Shown: piece after piece, positions 16,708 through 24,886 of the stretch
Numbering within the stretch: the stretch's first letter is position 1
How the letters are laid out: every line of letters begins with the position of its first letter
Assembly: GCA_934746515.1 (NCBI GenBank)
Contig: CAKVFH010000012.1
Span: 1-32,419, forward strand
DNA from: an uncultured Clostridia bacterium
GTDB taxonomy: Bacteria > Bacillota > Clostridia > Christensenellales > UBA1242
Direction of reading: 5' to 3'
DNA: 32,419 bases
Position numbers and translations under genes: made by a program
Notes under the pieces: generated by a model
What the model saw: the letters and a program-made list of their open reading frames with translations, nothing else
What the model was told of the DNA's origin: nothing
Databases searched by the model: none

Positions 16708-19119
16708 TTATTTTACGATAAGATTCAAAATTTTCTTTGGAACATAAATAACTTTCACAACATTTCCTGTGATATATTTTGAAATGTCTTCGTTTGATTT
16801 TGCTGTTTCAACAAGATTTTCTTGAGTGATATCTGCTGGAACTTTAACCACTCCACGAACTTTTCCGTTGATTTGAACAGGAATTTCAATTTCGTTTAGA
16901 ACCATTGCAGATTCGTCGGCAACTGGCCATTTCTCATTTTCGATATTTTCGCCAAAGCCCATAATCTCAAAAAGTTCGTTTGCAAGGTGTGGAGCAAATG
17001 GACTAACAAGCAAAATGAGTGTTTTATATTCATCCAAAGTGAGTTTGTTTGCTTTGTAAATTTCGTTCACCAAAATCATTATTGACGAAATTGCTGTGTT
17101 AAATTTTGTGTTATCAATGTCGCTGGTCACTTTTTTGATTGTTGAATGAAGAACAAATTTAAGCTCATCTGTTTCACCATTGCCTTTTGCAATTTCTTGA
17201 AGGTTCCAGATTCGAGTCAAGAACTTATTGCAAGCTTTCAAGCCTTCTTCACTCCATGTTGCCTTTTCGCTGTATTCGCCAATAAAGCTCATCCAAACAC
17301 GCAAACTATCTGCACCATATCTATCAATCATGATTCGTGGGTCAATACCATTGCCTGCGCTCTTGCTCATTTTCTTTCCGTCAGCACCCAAAATCAATCC
17401 TTGAGAAATTCTCTTTTTGAATGGTTCGTCAACAGGAACAAGCCCCAAGTCATACAAAACTTTAACCCAAAATCTTGCATACAAAAGGTGTCTGGTTGTG
17501 TGTTCGTTTCCACCATTATAAAGTGTTACTGGAAGCCATGCTTTGAGTGCGTCTTGACTTGCAAATTCTTTGTCGTTGTGTGGATCGCAATATCTCAAAA
17601 AATACCATGAAGAACCTGCCCAACCTGGCATGGTGTCGGTTTCTCTTTTTGCAGGAGCACCGCAACATGGGCAAGTTGTGTTCACCCAATCGGTGATGAG
17701 TGAAAGTGGGCTTTCGCCGTCTTTGGTTGGCTCATAAGATTCAACTTTTGGAAGTGTGATTGGCAAGTTTTCTTCTTTTTCAGGAACCCAGCCACATTTT
17801 TGACAATAAACCATTGGAATTGGTTCACCCCAATAACGCTGTCTTGAGAAAATCCAGTCACGCATTTTGAAATTAAGTTTCTTTCTTGCGACACCCATTT
17901 TTACAAGTTTGTCGGTTATTGCAACCTTTGCTTGTTCAACAGTCATGCCAGTGAATTCTTCAGAATTGATAAGTTTTGTGCCCTTGCCAAGATAATCAGT
18001 TTTTTCAAGTGCTTTTTCGCTAACATCGCCTTCAATAACTTGAATTTTTGGAATGCCAAATTTGTCAGCGAACTCATAGTCTCTTTGGTCATGAGTTGGC
18101 ACAGCCATAACAGCGCCAGTGCCATAGTTTGCAAGCACAAAGTCACCAATATAAACATCAACTTCTTTGCCGTTTGCTGGGTTGATTGCTGTGATACCTT
18201 CAAGCTTACAGCCAGATTTATCTTTGTTCATTTGAGTTCTGTCAAACTCTGATTTCTTTGCAGTGTCTTTTCTATATTTTTCAACTTCTGCCCAGTTTTT
18301 GATTTTGTCTTTCAAACTATCAACAACCTTGCTTTCTGGAGCAAGAACCATAAATGTTATGCCATAAATTGTTTCAATGCAAGTTGTGAAAATTGAAAAC
18401 TGTCCGCCTTGTTTGATTTTAAAGTCAACTTCAACACCTTCACTTTTGCCAATCCAGTTAAGCTGACTCAACTTTATGTGGTCAAGATATTCAGTCTTGT
18501 TTAAATCATCGGCAAGTCTCTCGCCATATTTTGTCATTTTCAAAACCCATTGAGCTTTTACTTTTTGAGTGGTTTCTGCATGACATTGACAACAAGTTCC
18601 GTCTTCAACTTCTTCGTTTGCCAAAACTCCGCAGTTTGGGCACCAGTTTACAGTTGTTTCTTGTTTTTCAGCAAGACCTTTTTTGAAAAATTGAATAAAC
18701 TGCCATTGAGTCCATTTGTAATAACTTTCATCGCAAGAATTTATTGTTCTATCCCAATCAAATGAAAGACCAATGCTTTTTAGTTGGGTGTGGAATGTGT
18801 TAATGTTTCTAGCAACGATTTCTTGTGGAAGTTTATGCTCACGAATGGCTGTTCTTTCAGCTTCAAGGCCGAACGCATCGGTGCCAAATGGAAACAAAAC
18901 ATTCTTTCCGCAAAGTCTTTCTTTTCTCGCGAATGCATCAATAGCTGTGTAGCTTCTGCAATGACCCAGATGCAAACCGATTCCACTTGGATAAGGAAAC
19001 TCAATCAAAACATATTCGTTTTCTTTGCCTGGCTCATGATTTTTTACTGAATAAGTGTGGTTATCTTCCCAAATTTTCTGCCACTTTTTTTCTATTTTTA
19101 AAGGATTGTAGTGCATCAT
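16708..19119 (-). CDS. leuS: Leucyl-tRNA synthetase
   Basis: A class I aminoacyl-tRNA synthetase that charges tRNA-Leu. The 803 residues match the bacterial family. The HIGH box is HLGH (50-53) in FPYPSGIGLHLGH, and KMSKS lies at 583-587. The CP1 editing domain is present (around 220-390, including TGAVMAVPTHDQRDYEFA), and there are two Cys pairs: CPNCG...CCQC near residue 160 and CQKCG...CPCCG near residues 440-490. The C-terminal anticodon-binding domain ends with VQINGKVRGVVKVPADITQ. The start is one of two consecutive ATGs (19119 or 19116) after GGGG seven bases upstream. The leader is too short for a T-box. Confidence 0.98.
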   Translation of the reverse strand: MMHYNPLKIEKKWQKIWEDNHTYSVKNHEPGKENEYVLIEFPYPSGIGLHLGHCRSYTAIDAFARKERLCGKNVLFPFGTDAFGLEAERTAIREHKLPQEIVARNINTFHTQLKSIGLSFDWDRTINSCDESYYKWTQWQFIQFFKKGLAEKQETTVNWCPNCGVLANEEVEDGTCCQCHAETTQKVKAQWVLKMTKYGERLADDLNKTEYLDHIKLSQLNWIGKSEGVEVDFKIKQGGQFSIFTTCIETIYGITFMVLAPESKVVDSLKDKIKNWAEVEKYRKDTAKKSEFDRTQMNKDKSGCKLEGITAINPANGKEVDVYIGDFVLANYGTGAVMAVPTHDQRDYEFADKFGIPKIQVIEGDVSEKALEKTDYLGKGTKLINSEEFTGMTVEQAKVAITDKLVKMGVARKKLNFKMRDWIFSRQRYWGEPIPMVYCQKCGWVPEKEENLPITLPKVESYEPTKDGESPLSLITDWVNTTCPCCGAPAKRETDTMPGWAGSSWYFLRYCDPHNDKEFASQDALKAWLPVTLYNGGNEHTTRHLLYARFWVKVLYDLGLVPVDEPFKKRISQGLILGADGKKMSKSAGNGIDPRIMIDRYGADSLRVWMSFIGEYSEKATWSEEGLKACNKFLTRIWNLQEIAKGNGETDELKFVLHSTIKKVTSDIDNTKFNTAISSIMILVNEIYKANKLTLDEYKTLILLVSPFAPHLANELFEIMGFGENIENEKWPVADESAMVLNEIEIPVQINGKVRGVVKVPADITQENLVETAKSNEDISKYITGNVVKVIYVPKKILNLIVK

Positions 19120-19148
19120 AAATATACCCCAATAATAAATATGAGTTT

Positions 19149-19177
19149 ATAATATCACTATTTTTTTGATTTAACAA
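19149..19177 (-). promoter_or_regulatory. Candidate promoter of leuS
   Basis: TTGTTA (19172-19177), a 17-bp spacer and TATTAT (19149-19154) on the minus strand. Transcription would start about 23 bases before the ATG. Confidence 0.45.
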
Positions 19178-19194
19178 TAATTTTTTGTTAATTT

Positions 19195-20544
19195 TTATTT
19201 TTCTCGCCTTATAACAATGCCCTTTGTGGCGTTATAACGATTCTCGCGAATTTGTTTTCTTTCAACAAGATTGCCTTTTTCATCATAAAAATTCAGATAT
19301 CCCCTTGAAATAAAACCGTCTTTTGAATAACTCAATCGCTTTTCTTCACCAATTTCAAGGTTATAGTCGCCATATTTTAAATAGTCTGTTTCAACAATTT
19401 CAGGCTCTGCGGAAATAATGGAAATTTTTTCGCTTTGTCTAGTGATTTTATATTTATTTTTCAAGCCAAAAATTTTAATCTTACACACATCGTTTTCCGA
19501 TGAAGTGGTTATGATAATTTTTCCGCCGGAATTATTTCTAACCTTTAAGTCTGACGAACCAAAACTAACCATAGCGTCAAAACTTGGCTCGACATAAGAA
19601 ACTGGCAAACTGTGGCTGGTTGACTCAACAATTTCCAAATTTGACAATATGCAAGCATTGTAAAGTGTGGTGCTAACTTGACAAACTCCGCCACCGAGTC
19701 CCAAAACAAAAGTGCCTTTTGAAATGATTTTTGCTTTGCTGTAACCTTTCTCTTCTGTTCGCTCGCCTGTGATTTCATTAAAACTGAAAATTTCACCTTC
19801 TTCAATAACGAGTCCGTCAAATGCTTTGAGCGCAACACGAATATTGTTTTTTCGCTCCTGTGAACTTGAACTGAAATTTGTTGAAAAACAGCTTTTTTCA
19901 CAGAACAATTTTTTTGCGCTTTCTTTGGTTCTGTAATCTAAAATTTCAATGTCGCTTTTGATTTTATTTTCGCCGTTTTGTACGCATTTATAAATATCAC
20001 CAAAAAATTTTAGTCTATTTATACACTTGCCGTTTTTGCCGGAAAAATATTCAAGTTTACACTTGTTTTCAACAACCAAAACTTCGTCTTCAGTTTCGGC
20101 TTGTTCAAAGTTTTTTGAGAGCCTTTTTAAAATTTCTTTGGTTTCAGGAAAAACATAAGTCAGCGCTTCTTCTTCGGAAAAGTTCATATTTTTTAAAGCT
20201 TTTAATGTGCTTATGTTATGATAGTTTTCCATTTGTTTTTTTGTTAAGTTTAGTTTAAAGTCGCTATCTTTAAAATGATAGTTTTTGCCGTTATAAAAAA
20301 ATGTATATTCAAAAGTTTTTTGTGTGTTTGTGTTTAAATTTTTATCACTCAAAATTTGTTGTCTTTCAAACCCGCTTGCACTAATTTGATTTGTTTCAGT
20401 TTGATTTGATTTAATTTGATTTAGTTCAAGATTTTCTGCGCCGGCAAAATAATGCGGACACAAAAACACATTTGTGCCTATTCTTGCGACAATGATTGAA
20501 AAAATCAAACAAAACAAAAAGAGTATGAATTTAAACTTTTTCAT
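19195..20544 (-). CDS. VanW-family membrane-anchored protein
   Basis: A VanW-domain protein of 449 residues. Residues 4-22 (FKFILFLFCLIFSIIVARI) form one hydrophobic signal-anchor, so the rest is predicted outside the cell. Residues 36-75 are a low-complexity Asn/Gln/Thr linker. A region resembling the peptidoglycan-binding domain found in this family covers about 80-200. The VanW domain runs about 235-360, with FSFNEITGERTEEKGY and the hallmark LGGGVCQVSTTLYNA (283-297). The C-terminus (385-449) resembles the small beta domain that follows VanW. VanW proteins occur widely in Gram-positives with unknown biochemistry, so resistance is not implied. The frame also opens at a TTG at 20595, but ATG 20544 starts at the signal-anchor; its ribosome site is weak. 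It probably shares a transcript with the CCA-type gene upstream. Confidence 0.88.
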   Translation of the reverse strand: MKKFKFILFLFCLIFSIIVARIGTNVFLCPHYFAGAENLELNQIKSNQTETNQISASGFERQQILSDKNLNTNTQKTFEYTFFYNGKNYHFKDSDFKLNLTKKQMENYHNISTLKALKNMNFSEEEALTYVFPETKEILKRLSKNFEQAETEDEVLVVENKCKLEYFSGKNGKCINRLKFFGDIYKCVQNGENKIKSDIEILDYRTKESAKKLFCEKSCFSTNFSSSSQERKNNIRVALKAFDGLVIEEGEIFSFNEITGERTEEKGYSKAKIISKGTFVLGLGGGVCQVSTTLYNACILSNLEIVESTSHSLPVSYVEPSFDAMVSFGSSDLKVRNNSGGKIIITTSSENDVCKIKIFGLKNKYKITRQSEKISIISAEPEIVETDYLKYGDYNLEIGEEKRLSYSKDGFISRGYLNFYDEKGNLVERKQIRENRYNATKGIVIRREK

Positions 20545-20650
20545 ACTCTTAATATTTGCCTTTTGTTTTAATTTTATTTTTTCAAGCTGAAACAATATTT
20601 AGAAACTAGAAAAATTGTTATTGTAAAGCTTAAAACTGAAACAATATAAA

Positions 20651-22045
20651 TCATTCATCCAAATAAAATCCGCGTTTTGAATTTATCATCTTCTTCATAA
20701 CAATCAAGAGATCTTTTTTGTTATTTCTCCTTGGATTTACAACCACCCATTCAAGCAAACTATCCAAAAGAACATCAATATTTTCAATGTTGACTTTTGG
20801 ACAATTTTTGATAATGTCATCGCCATTTATTTTAAGGTCGCGAAGTTCAAACGGTGTGTTTTCTTTAATCATCAAGTTGTAGGTATTTCTTAAAATTTCA
20901 GCAGATCTGCTCTTTTTGCCATAACCTGTGGTTTCATTATAAATAACAGTTTTTATTTCAATGATATTTTCAATAACTTCTTTGTTTTTGAAAATGAATT
21001 TTTTAACGACATTTTTTGGTGCGAAACCAAAGCGGTTAAAATCATAGCCCAAAATAGTTCGCGTTACATTTTCAACAACACGTTTTGGAAAACCTAAACC
21101 ATTTACACCTAAATTTTTCTCAACAATAACACTTGTGAAATCTTTTGAACCAAAAATTGATTTTTTCTCTTCAAGTGTTTTTACTTTTGCTGCATCATGA
21201 AGCAAAACCGCAAGACGAATTCTTGGTGACGAATTTTTTAAACAATTTAAAATATGGTCGTAAATTCTTTCGCCTTTTTTGTCTCTAAGTTCTGTTTTTT
21301 GCATATCAGCCATTGCTGGCAAAATTTCGTTCCAAATACCAAGCTCACCAATCAAAACCATTGCTCTAAAATGAGCATCTTTTGTGTATAAAAGTTCTGG
21401 ATAAATTTGGTCGGCGGTCAAGAGTTTTTCAAACTCGTTTTTAAGCCTAAACTTTGACATATAGTGAATTTTAAACGCATTTTGTTTTGCATAAAACCAT
21501 TCTTCTTCAGGAATATTAAGTCCCAAAGAGCATGCAAACCTAATAAGTCTTAAAATTCTTTCAGGGTCGTCATTAAAAACAATTTTTGGCACTTTAACGG
21601 TTGTGATTTGTCTGTCTTTCAAATCTTCAACACCGCCAAGTGGATCAATAAATGAGCCGTTTTGAATATCATAATAAATCGCGTTTATTCTAAAGTCACG
21701 ACGTCTTGCATCTTCTTCCAAACTTGAAATAAATTCAACAGATGTTGGGCTGTGTGATTCGTCTTCATAAATTTCTTTTCTGAAGGTCGCATACTCATAT
21801 CTACGCTTGCCATTGATTTCCATAACACCAAATTTTTCGTTTAAAGAAGAAATTGAAAAATTTGTGCCTTCAAGCATTTTTCGAAGTTCATTTGGTTTAA
21901 CACTTGAACATAAATCAATGTCGTCTCTGATAAGACTTTGAATACCTAAATAAGAATCTCTAACATAACCGCCAACAATATAAAGTGGCTTTCCGTGTTC
22001 ACTAAAGATATTTGAAAGTTCTTTTAATTCTGAAGAGATTTTCAT
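20651..22045 (-). CDS. cca: CCA-adding-type tRNA nucleotidyltransferase with HD domain
   Basis: A class II nucleotidyltransferase of the CCA-adding/poly(A) polymerase family, 464 residues. The head domain has YIVGGYVRD (22-30), the metal-binding pair in DDIDL (41-45), RRDFRINAIYYD near residues 115-126, and DDPERILRLIRFACSLGL, the primer-binding helix region. An HD-type phosphohydrolase motif (VLLHDAAKV, His283-Asp284) follows, as in many Firmicute CCA enzymes. An upstream ATG at 22063 is in frame, but ATG 22045 is chosen because AAGGAG sits seven bases before it and inside the longer version. It could be a CC- or A-adding half enzyme; that cannot be decided by eye. Confidence 0.88.
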   Translation of the reverse strand: MKISSELKELSNIFSEHGKPLYIVGGYVRDSYLGIQSLIRDDIDLCSSVKPNELRKMLEGTNFSISSLNEKFGVMEINGKRRYEYATFRKEIYEDESHSPTSVEFISSLEEDARRRDFRINAIYYDIQNGSFIDPLGGVEDLKDRQITTVKVPKIVFNDDPERILRLIRFACSLGLNIPEEEWFYAKQNAFKIHYMSKFRLKNEFEKLLTADQIYPELLYTKDAHFRAMVLIGELGIWNEILPAMADMQKTELRDKKGERIYDHILNCLKNSSPRIRLAVLLHDAAKVKTLEEKKSIFGSKDFTSVIVEKNLGVNGLGFPKRVVENVTRTILGYDFNRFGFAPKNVVKKFIFKNKEVIENIIEIKTVIYNETTGYGKKSRSAEILRNTYNLMIKENTPFELRDLKINGDDIIKNCPKVNIENIDVLLDSLLEWVVVNPRRNNKKDLLIVMKKMINSKRGFYLDE

Positions 22046-22079
22046 TCTAGTTCTCCTTCGCATACTTTTTTACATTACA

Positions 22080-22107
22080 ATATTACCATAAAATATATTT
22101 TTATCAA
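22080..22107 (-). promoter_or_regulatory. Candidate promoter of the cca gene
   Basis: TTGATA (22102-22107), a 16-bp spacer and TAATAT (22080-22085) on the minus strand. Transcription would start near 22073, giving a leader of roughly 28 bases. Confidence 0.4.
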
Positions 22108-22182
22108 AATTATTTCAATTAACAAATGCAATTTTTTTGTAAAATGATACATAATTTTATTGAATTTAAAAACACTACTAAT

Positions 22183-22854
22183 ATGAAAAAATATTTATTT
22201 TTGTGTTTAAGTCTAATTTTGATGTTTTTTGTGGCTTGCGAAAAAATTGAAAAACAAGAATCAGTCAATGTTGACACAATGGTTGCGCAAGAACTTGAAA
22301 AACTGGATAACGGATATTCAGACGAAACATTAAAGGCTATGGCGGTTATAATCCGAACAAACCTGATTGTTGACGGCGAGACAAAAATCAATAAAATGCA
22401 GCCAAACGAAAAATATTTACTCCTTACAAAATCAACTGACTACAAACAACTAAAAAATAAAAATGGAAGTCTTGTCAAAATTTCTTTTAAAGACTCCCCA
22501 GACTACACTTGGCAAAAGAATATTAAAAAAAGTGATATTTTAGAATTTGCACTAAAAAATAATATTAGCTTAACCAGTTTATCAAATATTGAACCGGTTA
22601 TGAAAAATGAAAAAATAATTGCCTTAAAAATTGGAAATAAATCATTCGATTACAACACACTTGCCGAGCACTTTAGACTTGAATCAAATATTATTGAAAA
22701 AATCTCAACAAATAGCACCGAAATTATCATAAAAGGCAAAAATAAAGGCTTTATCAATAGTTTTGATATTGAAACTTCTGAACAATTATCAAATAATAAT
22801 CATAATTATTTGGAAATTTTAAACATAATTTTTTCGGATTTTTCGGCTTGTTAA
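22183..22854 (+). CDS. Lipoprotein resembling an eroded SpoIID-family protein
   Basis: A 223-residue predicted lipoprotein. The signal sequence MKKYLFLCLSLILMFFVAC ends in a plausible lipobox (FVAC, Cys19). Residues 44-60 (GYSDETLKAMAVIIRTN) closely resemble the SpoIID/LytB signature around its catalytic Glu (EALKAQAVAARTY); Glu48 is in register. The later order also matches SpoIID: a Trp followed by a helix (YTWQKNIKKSDILEFAL), a short SL..IEPV strand, IIALKIGNKSFDYNTLAEHFRL, IIIKGKNKGF and a final NYLEIL helix. The central segment is shortened to about 45 residues, and the HGxGxSQ stretch is replaced by KGFINSFDIETSE. The frame opens at 22126, but ATG 22183 starts the signal peptide; no Shine-Dalgarno sequence is visible. 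The SpoIID link is my inference. It is transcribed divergently from cca. Confidence 0.75.
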   Translation: MKKYLFLCLSLILMFFVACEKIEKQESVNVDTMVAQELEKLDNGYSDETLKAMAVIIRTNLIVDGETKINKMQPNEKYLLLTKSTDYKQLKNKNGSLVKISFKDSPDYTWQKNIKKSDILEFALKNNISLTSLSNIEPVMKNEKIIALKIGNKSFDYNTLAEHFRLESNIIEKISTNSTEIIIKGKNKGFINSFDIETSEQLSNNNHNYLEILNIIFSDFSAC

Positions 22855-23021
22855 AAACTCATGTTAAAAAATACTAAAAACTCTGAAAAAATCTTAAAAA
22901 AATAAGAATTTTATTAACATAAAAATCACGAAAAATTAAGAGTTTAGATAAGTTTTTAACATATTAACAAAGCATATTATTATTATAAATCTTAAAAAAT
23001 AAAATTATCTTGATTAGCATG

Positions 23022-23062
23022 AGAAAAAATCTCTTAAGTTTTTGGCTTAAGAGACATTTTTT
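23022..23062. terminator. Bidirectional terminator between the lipoprotein and ABC exporter genes
   Basis: TCTCTTAAG (23030-23038), a 7-base loop and CTTAAGAGA (23046-23054), followed on the plus strand by eight T and on the minus strand by six T. The 170 bases before it, after the lipoprotein stop, are AT-rich with nothing recognisable. Confidence 0.88.
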
Positions 23063-24886
23063 TTAACTATTTGATGTTTCAAATTGACTGTTATAAAGGT
23101 TTGCATAGAAGCCTTTTTTCTTCAAAAGCTCCGAGTGGTTACCCTGCTCTATAATTTGACCTTTGTTCATAACAAGAATAATATCCGCTGAAGTGATTGT
23201 TGAAAGCCTGTGAGCAACAACAAAACTTGTTCTTCCAGCCATGATTCTATCAAAAGCTTCTTGAACACTTTTTTCTGTTCTCGTGTCGATGTTACTTGTT
23301 GCTTCGTCCAAAATTAGCATTGGTGGTTTCAAAAGCATTACGCGCGCGATACATATAAGTTGTTTTTCGCCTTGTGACAAATTGCTTCCGCCTTCAATAA
23401 CTTCGGTGTCATATTTTTTTGGAAGTTTTTCAATATAATCATGAATACCAGCCATTTTTGCTGCTTCAATAACATCGTCGAGCGATGCATTTGGGTTTCC
23501 ATAAGCAATATTATCGCGGATTGTTGAGCTAAAGAGCCATGTATCTTGCAATACCATGCCGTATTTGTTACGCAAACTACTTCTAGTGATTTCCTTAATT
23601 GGAGTGTCGCTAACGGTGATATAACCAGAATTTACATCATAAAAGCGCATCAAAAGATTGATGATTGTTGATTTTCCGCAACCAGTTGGGCCAACAATTG
23701 CAACTTTTTGTCCTTGTTTAACAGAAAGGTTAAAGTTTTGGATAAGTGTTGTTTTTGGAATATATGAAAAGTTGACATTTTTAATTTCTATTTCGCCAGT
23801 GCAGTTCAAAAGATCTGGAAGCATTTCATCACTGACTTCGTCGCGTTCTTCAAGAATTGCAAACACACGGTTTGCTGCAGCAAAAGCTGCTTGAATATCT
23901 GAAATTTGTTCACTTATATCAGAGAAAGGTTCACCAAAACTGTTAGCATAAGACAAAAATGTTGTGATTATGCCCACTTGAATTTCACCGCGAAGTGCCA
24001 AAATACAACCAAACAAACCAACCGCGCCATAAACAATACCATTTATAAATCTTGTCGAAGGTGCTGTGAGTGTGCTGTAAAACAAAGCTTGTGTTGAAGT
24101 TTTTGCAAATTCTTGGTTCAATACTTTGAAGTTTTCAATGCTTTTATCTTCGTGATTGAAAGCTTTAACAATTCTTTCCCCACCGATATATTCTTCCAAA
24201 TAGCCAGACATTTCGCCTTGCTTTTCCATTTCTTTCTTTATGTATTTTCTTGATTTTTTAACAATAATCATTGAAACAAAAATGCTTAATGGCGTGATTA
24301 AAACAATGACAAGTGAAAGTTTGACATTTAAAACAAACATTGCAATCAAAGTTCCCACAATTGTTGCCAAACCTGAAATTGCTGTGGCTAAACTTTCAAG
24401 GAATCCATCAGTCATAACATCAATGTCGTTTATCATTCTTGAAATCAAGTCACCATGAGAAGTTGTGTCAATAAATCCGATTGGAACTTTTTGAAATTTT
24501 TCAAACAAAAGGTCGCGAATTTTATAAGTTCCCATATAGTTAAATTTTGATAGCGAAACCTGTTGTAAAAAGCTTGATATAGCCGACACGACCGCAAGCA
24601 CTGCAATAACGGCAATGTTTTTATAAAGAGCTTGGAAATTTACATTCCCTGCGGAAACAATACAGTTTATGCTATAACCAGTAAAAATTGGGATATAAAC
24701 AATACAAAATGTATAAATTACATCTAAAAAAAGTGCGAGATAAAGATAAAAACGATACTCTTTTGCATAGAAGAAAACCTTTTTCAGTGTTGAAAAAGCG
24801 CCTTTTTTCTTTTGTAGCTTTCTTTTAAGATTATCCGATTGCTTATCACGCATATCATTTGAAGACAATCTTTGATAAGAACTCAT
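23063..24886 (-). CDS. ABC exporter half-transporter, catalytically competent subunit of a heterodimer
   Basis: A 607-residue fused membrane/ATPase half-transporter. The exporter transmembrane domain covers about residues 45-325 with six predicted spans. The nucleotide-binding domain has Walker A GPTGCGKST (399-407), Q-loop LQDTWLF, Walker B LILDEATS with catalytic Glu528, and the switch His559 in VVAHRLST. Its signature motif is LSQGE (503-507) instead of LSGGQ. An intact Glu/His with a deviant signature is the pattern of the consensus-ATPase partner in heterodimeric exporters (TM288/LmrD/BmrD-like). Its ATG overlaps the stop of the partner gene as TAATG, matching co-assembly. The substrate (drug, lipid or peptide) is unknown. 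Confidence 0.93.
   Translation of the reverse strand: MSSYQRLSSNDMRDKQSDNLKRKLQKKKGAFSTLKKVFFYAKEYRFYLYLALFLDVIYTFCIVYIPIFTGYSINCIVSAGNVNFQALYKNIAVIAVLAVVSAISSFLQQVSLSKFNYMGTYKIRDLLFEKFQKVPIGFIDTTSHGDLISRMINDIDVMTDGFLESLATAISGLATIVGTLIAMFVLNVKLSLVIVLITPLSIFVSMIIVKKSRKYIKKEMEKQGEMSGYLEEYIGGERIVKAFNHEDKSIENFKVLNQEFAKTSTQALFYSTLTAPSTRFINGIVYGAVGLFGCILALRGEIQVGIITTFLSYANSFGEPFSDISEQISDIQAAFAAANRVFAILEERDEVSDEMLPDLLNCTGEIEIKNVNFSYIPKTTLIQNFNLSVKQGQKVAIVGPTGCGKSTIINLLMRFYDVNSGYITVSDTPIKEITRSSLRNKYGMVLQDTWLFSSTIRDNIAYGNPNASLDDVIEAAKMAGIHDYIEKLPKKYDTEVIEGGSNLSQGEKQLICIARVMLLKPPMLILDEATSNIDTRTEKSVQEAFDRIMAGRTSFVVAHRLSTITSADIILVMNKGQIIEQGNHSELLKKKGFYANLYNSQFETSNS

Noticed and set aside
19120..19194. 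T-box or other tRNA-sensing leader for leuS
   Set aside because: The predicted leader is only about 25 bases, with no T-box sequence or terminator hairpin.
19195..20544. Vancomycin resistance gene, because of the VanW domain
   Set aside because: No vanH, vanA/B, vanX or vanRS is present. VanW-domain proteins are common in sensitive Gram-positive bacteria.
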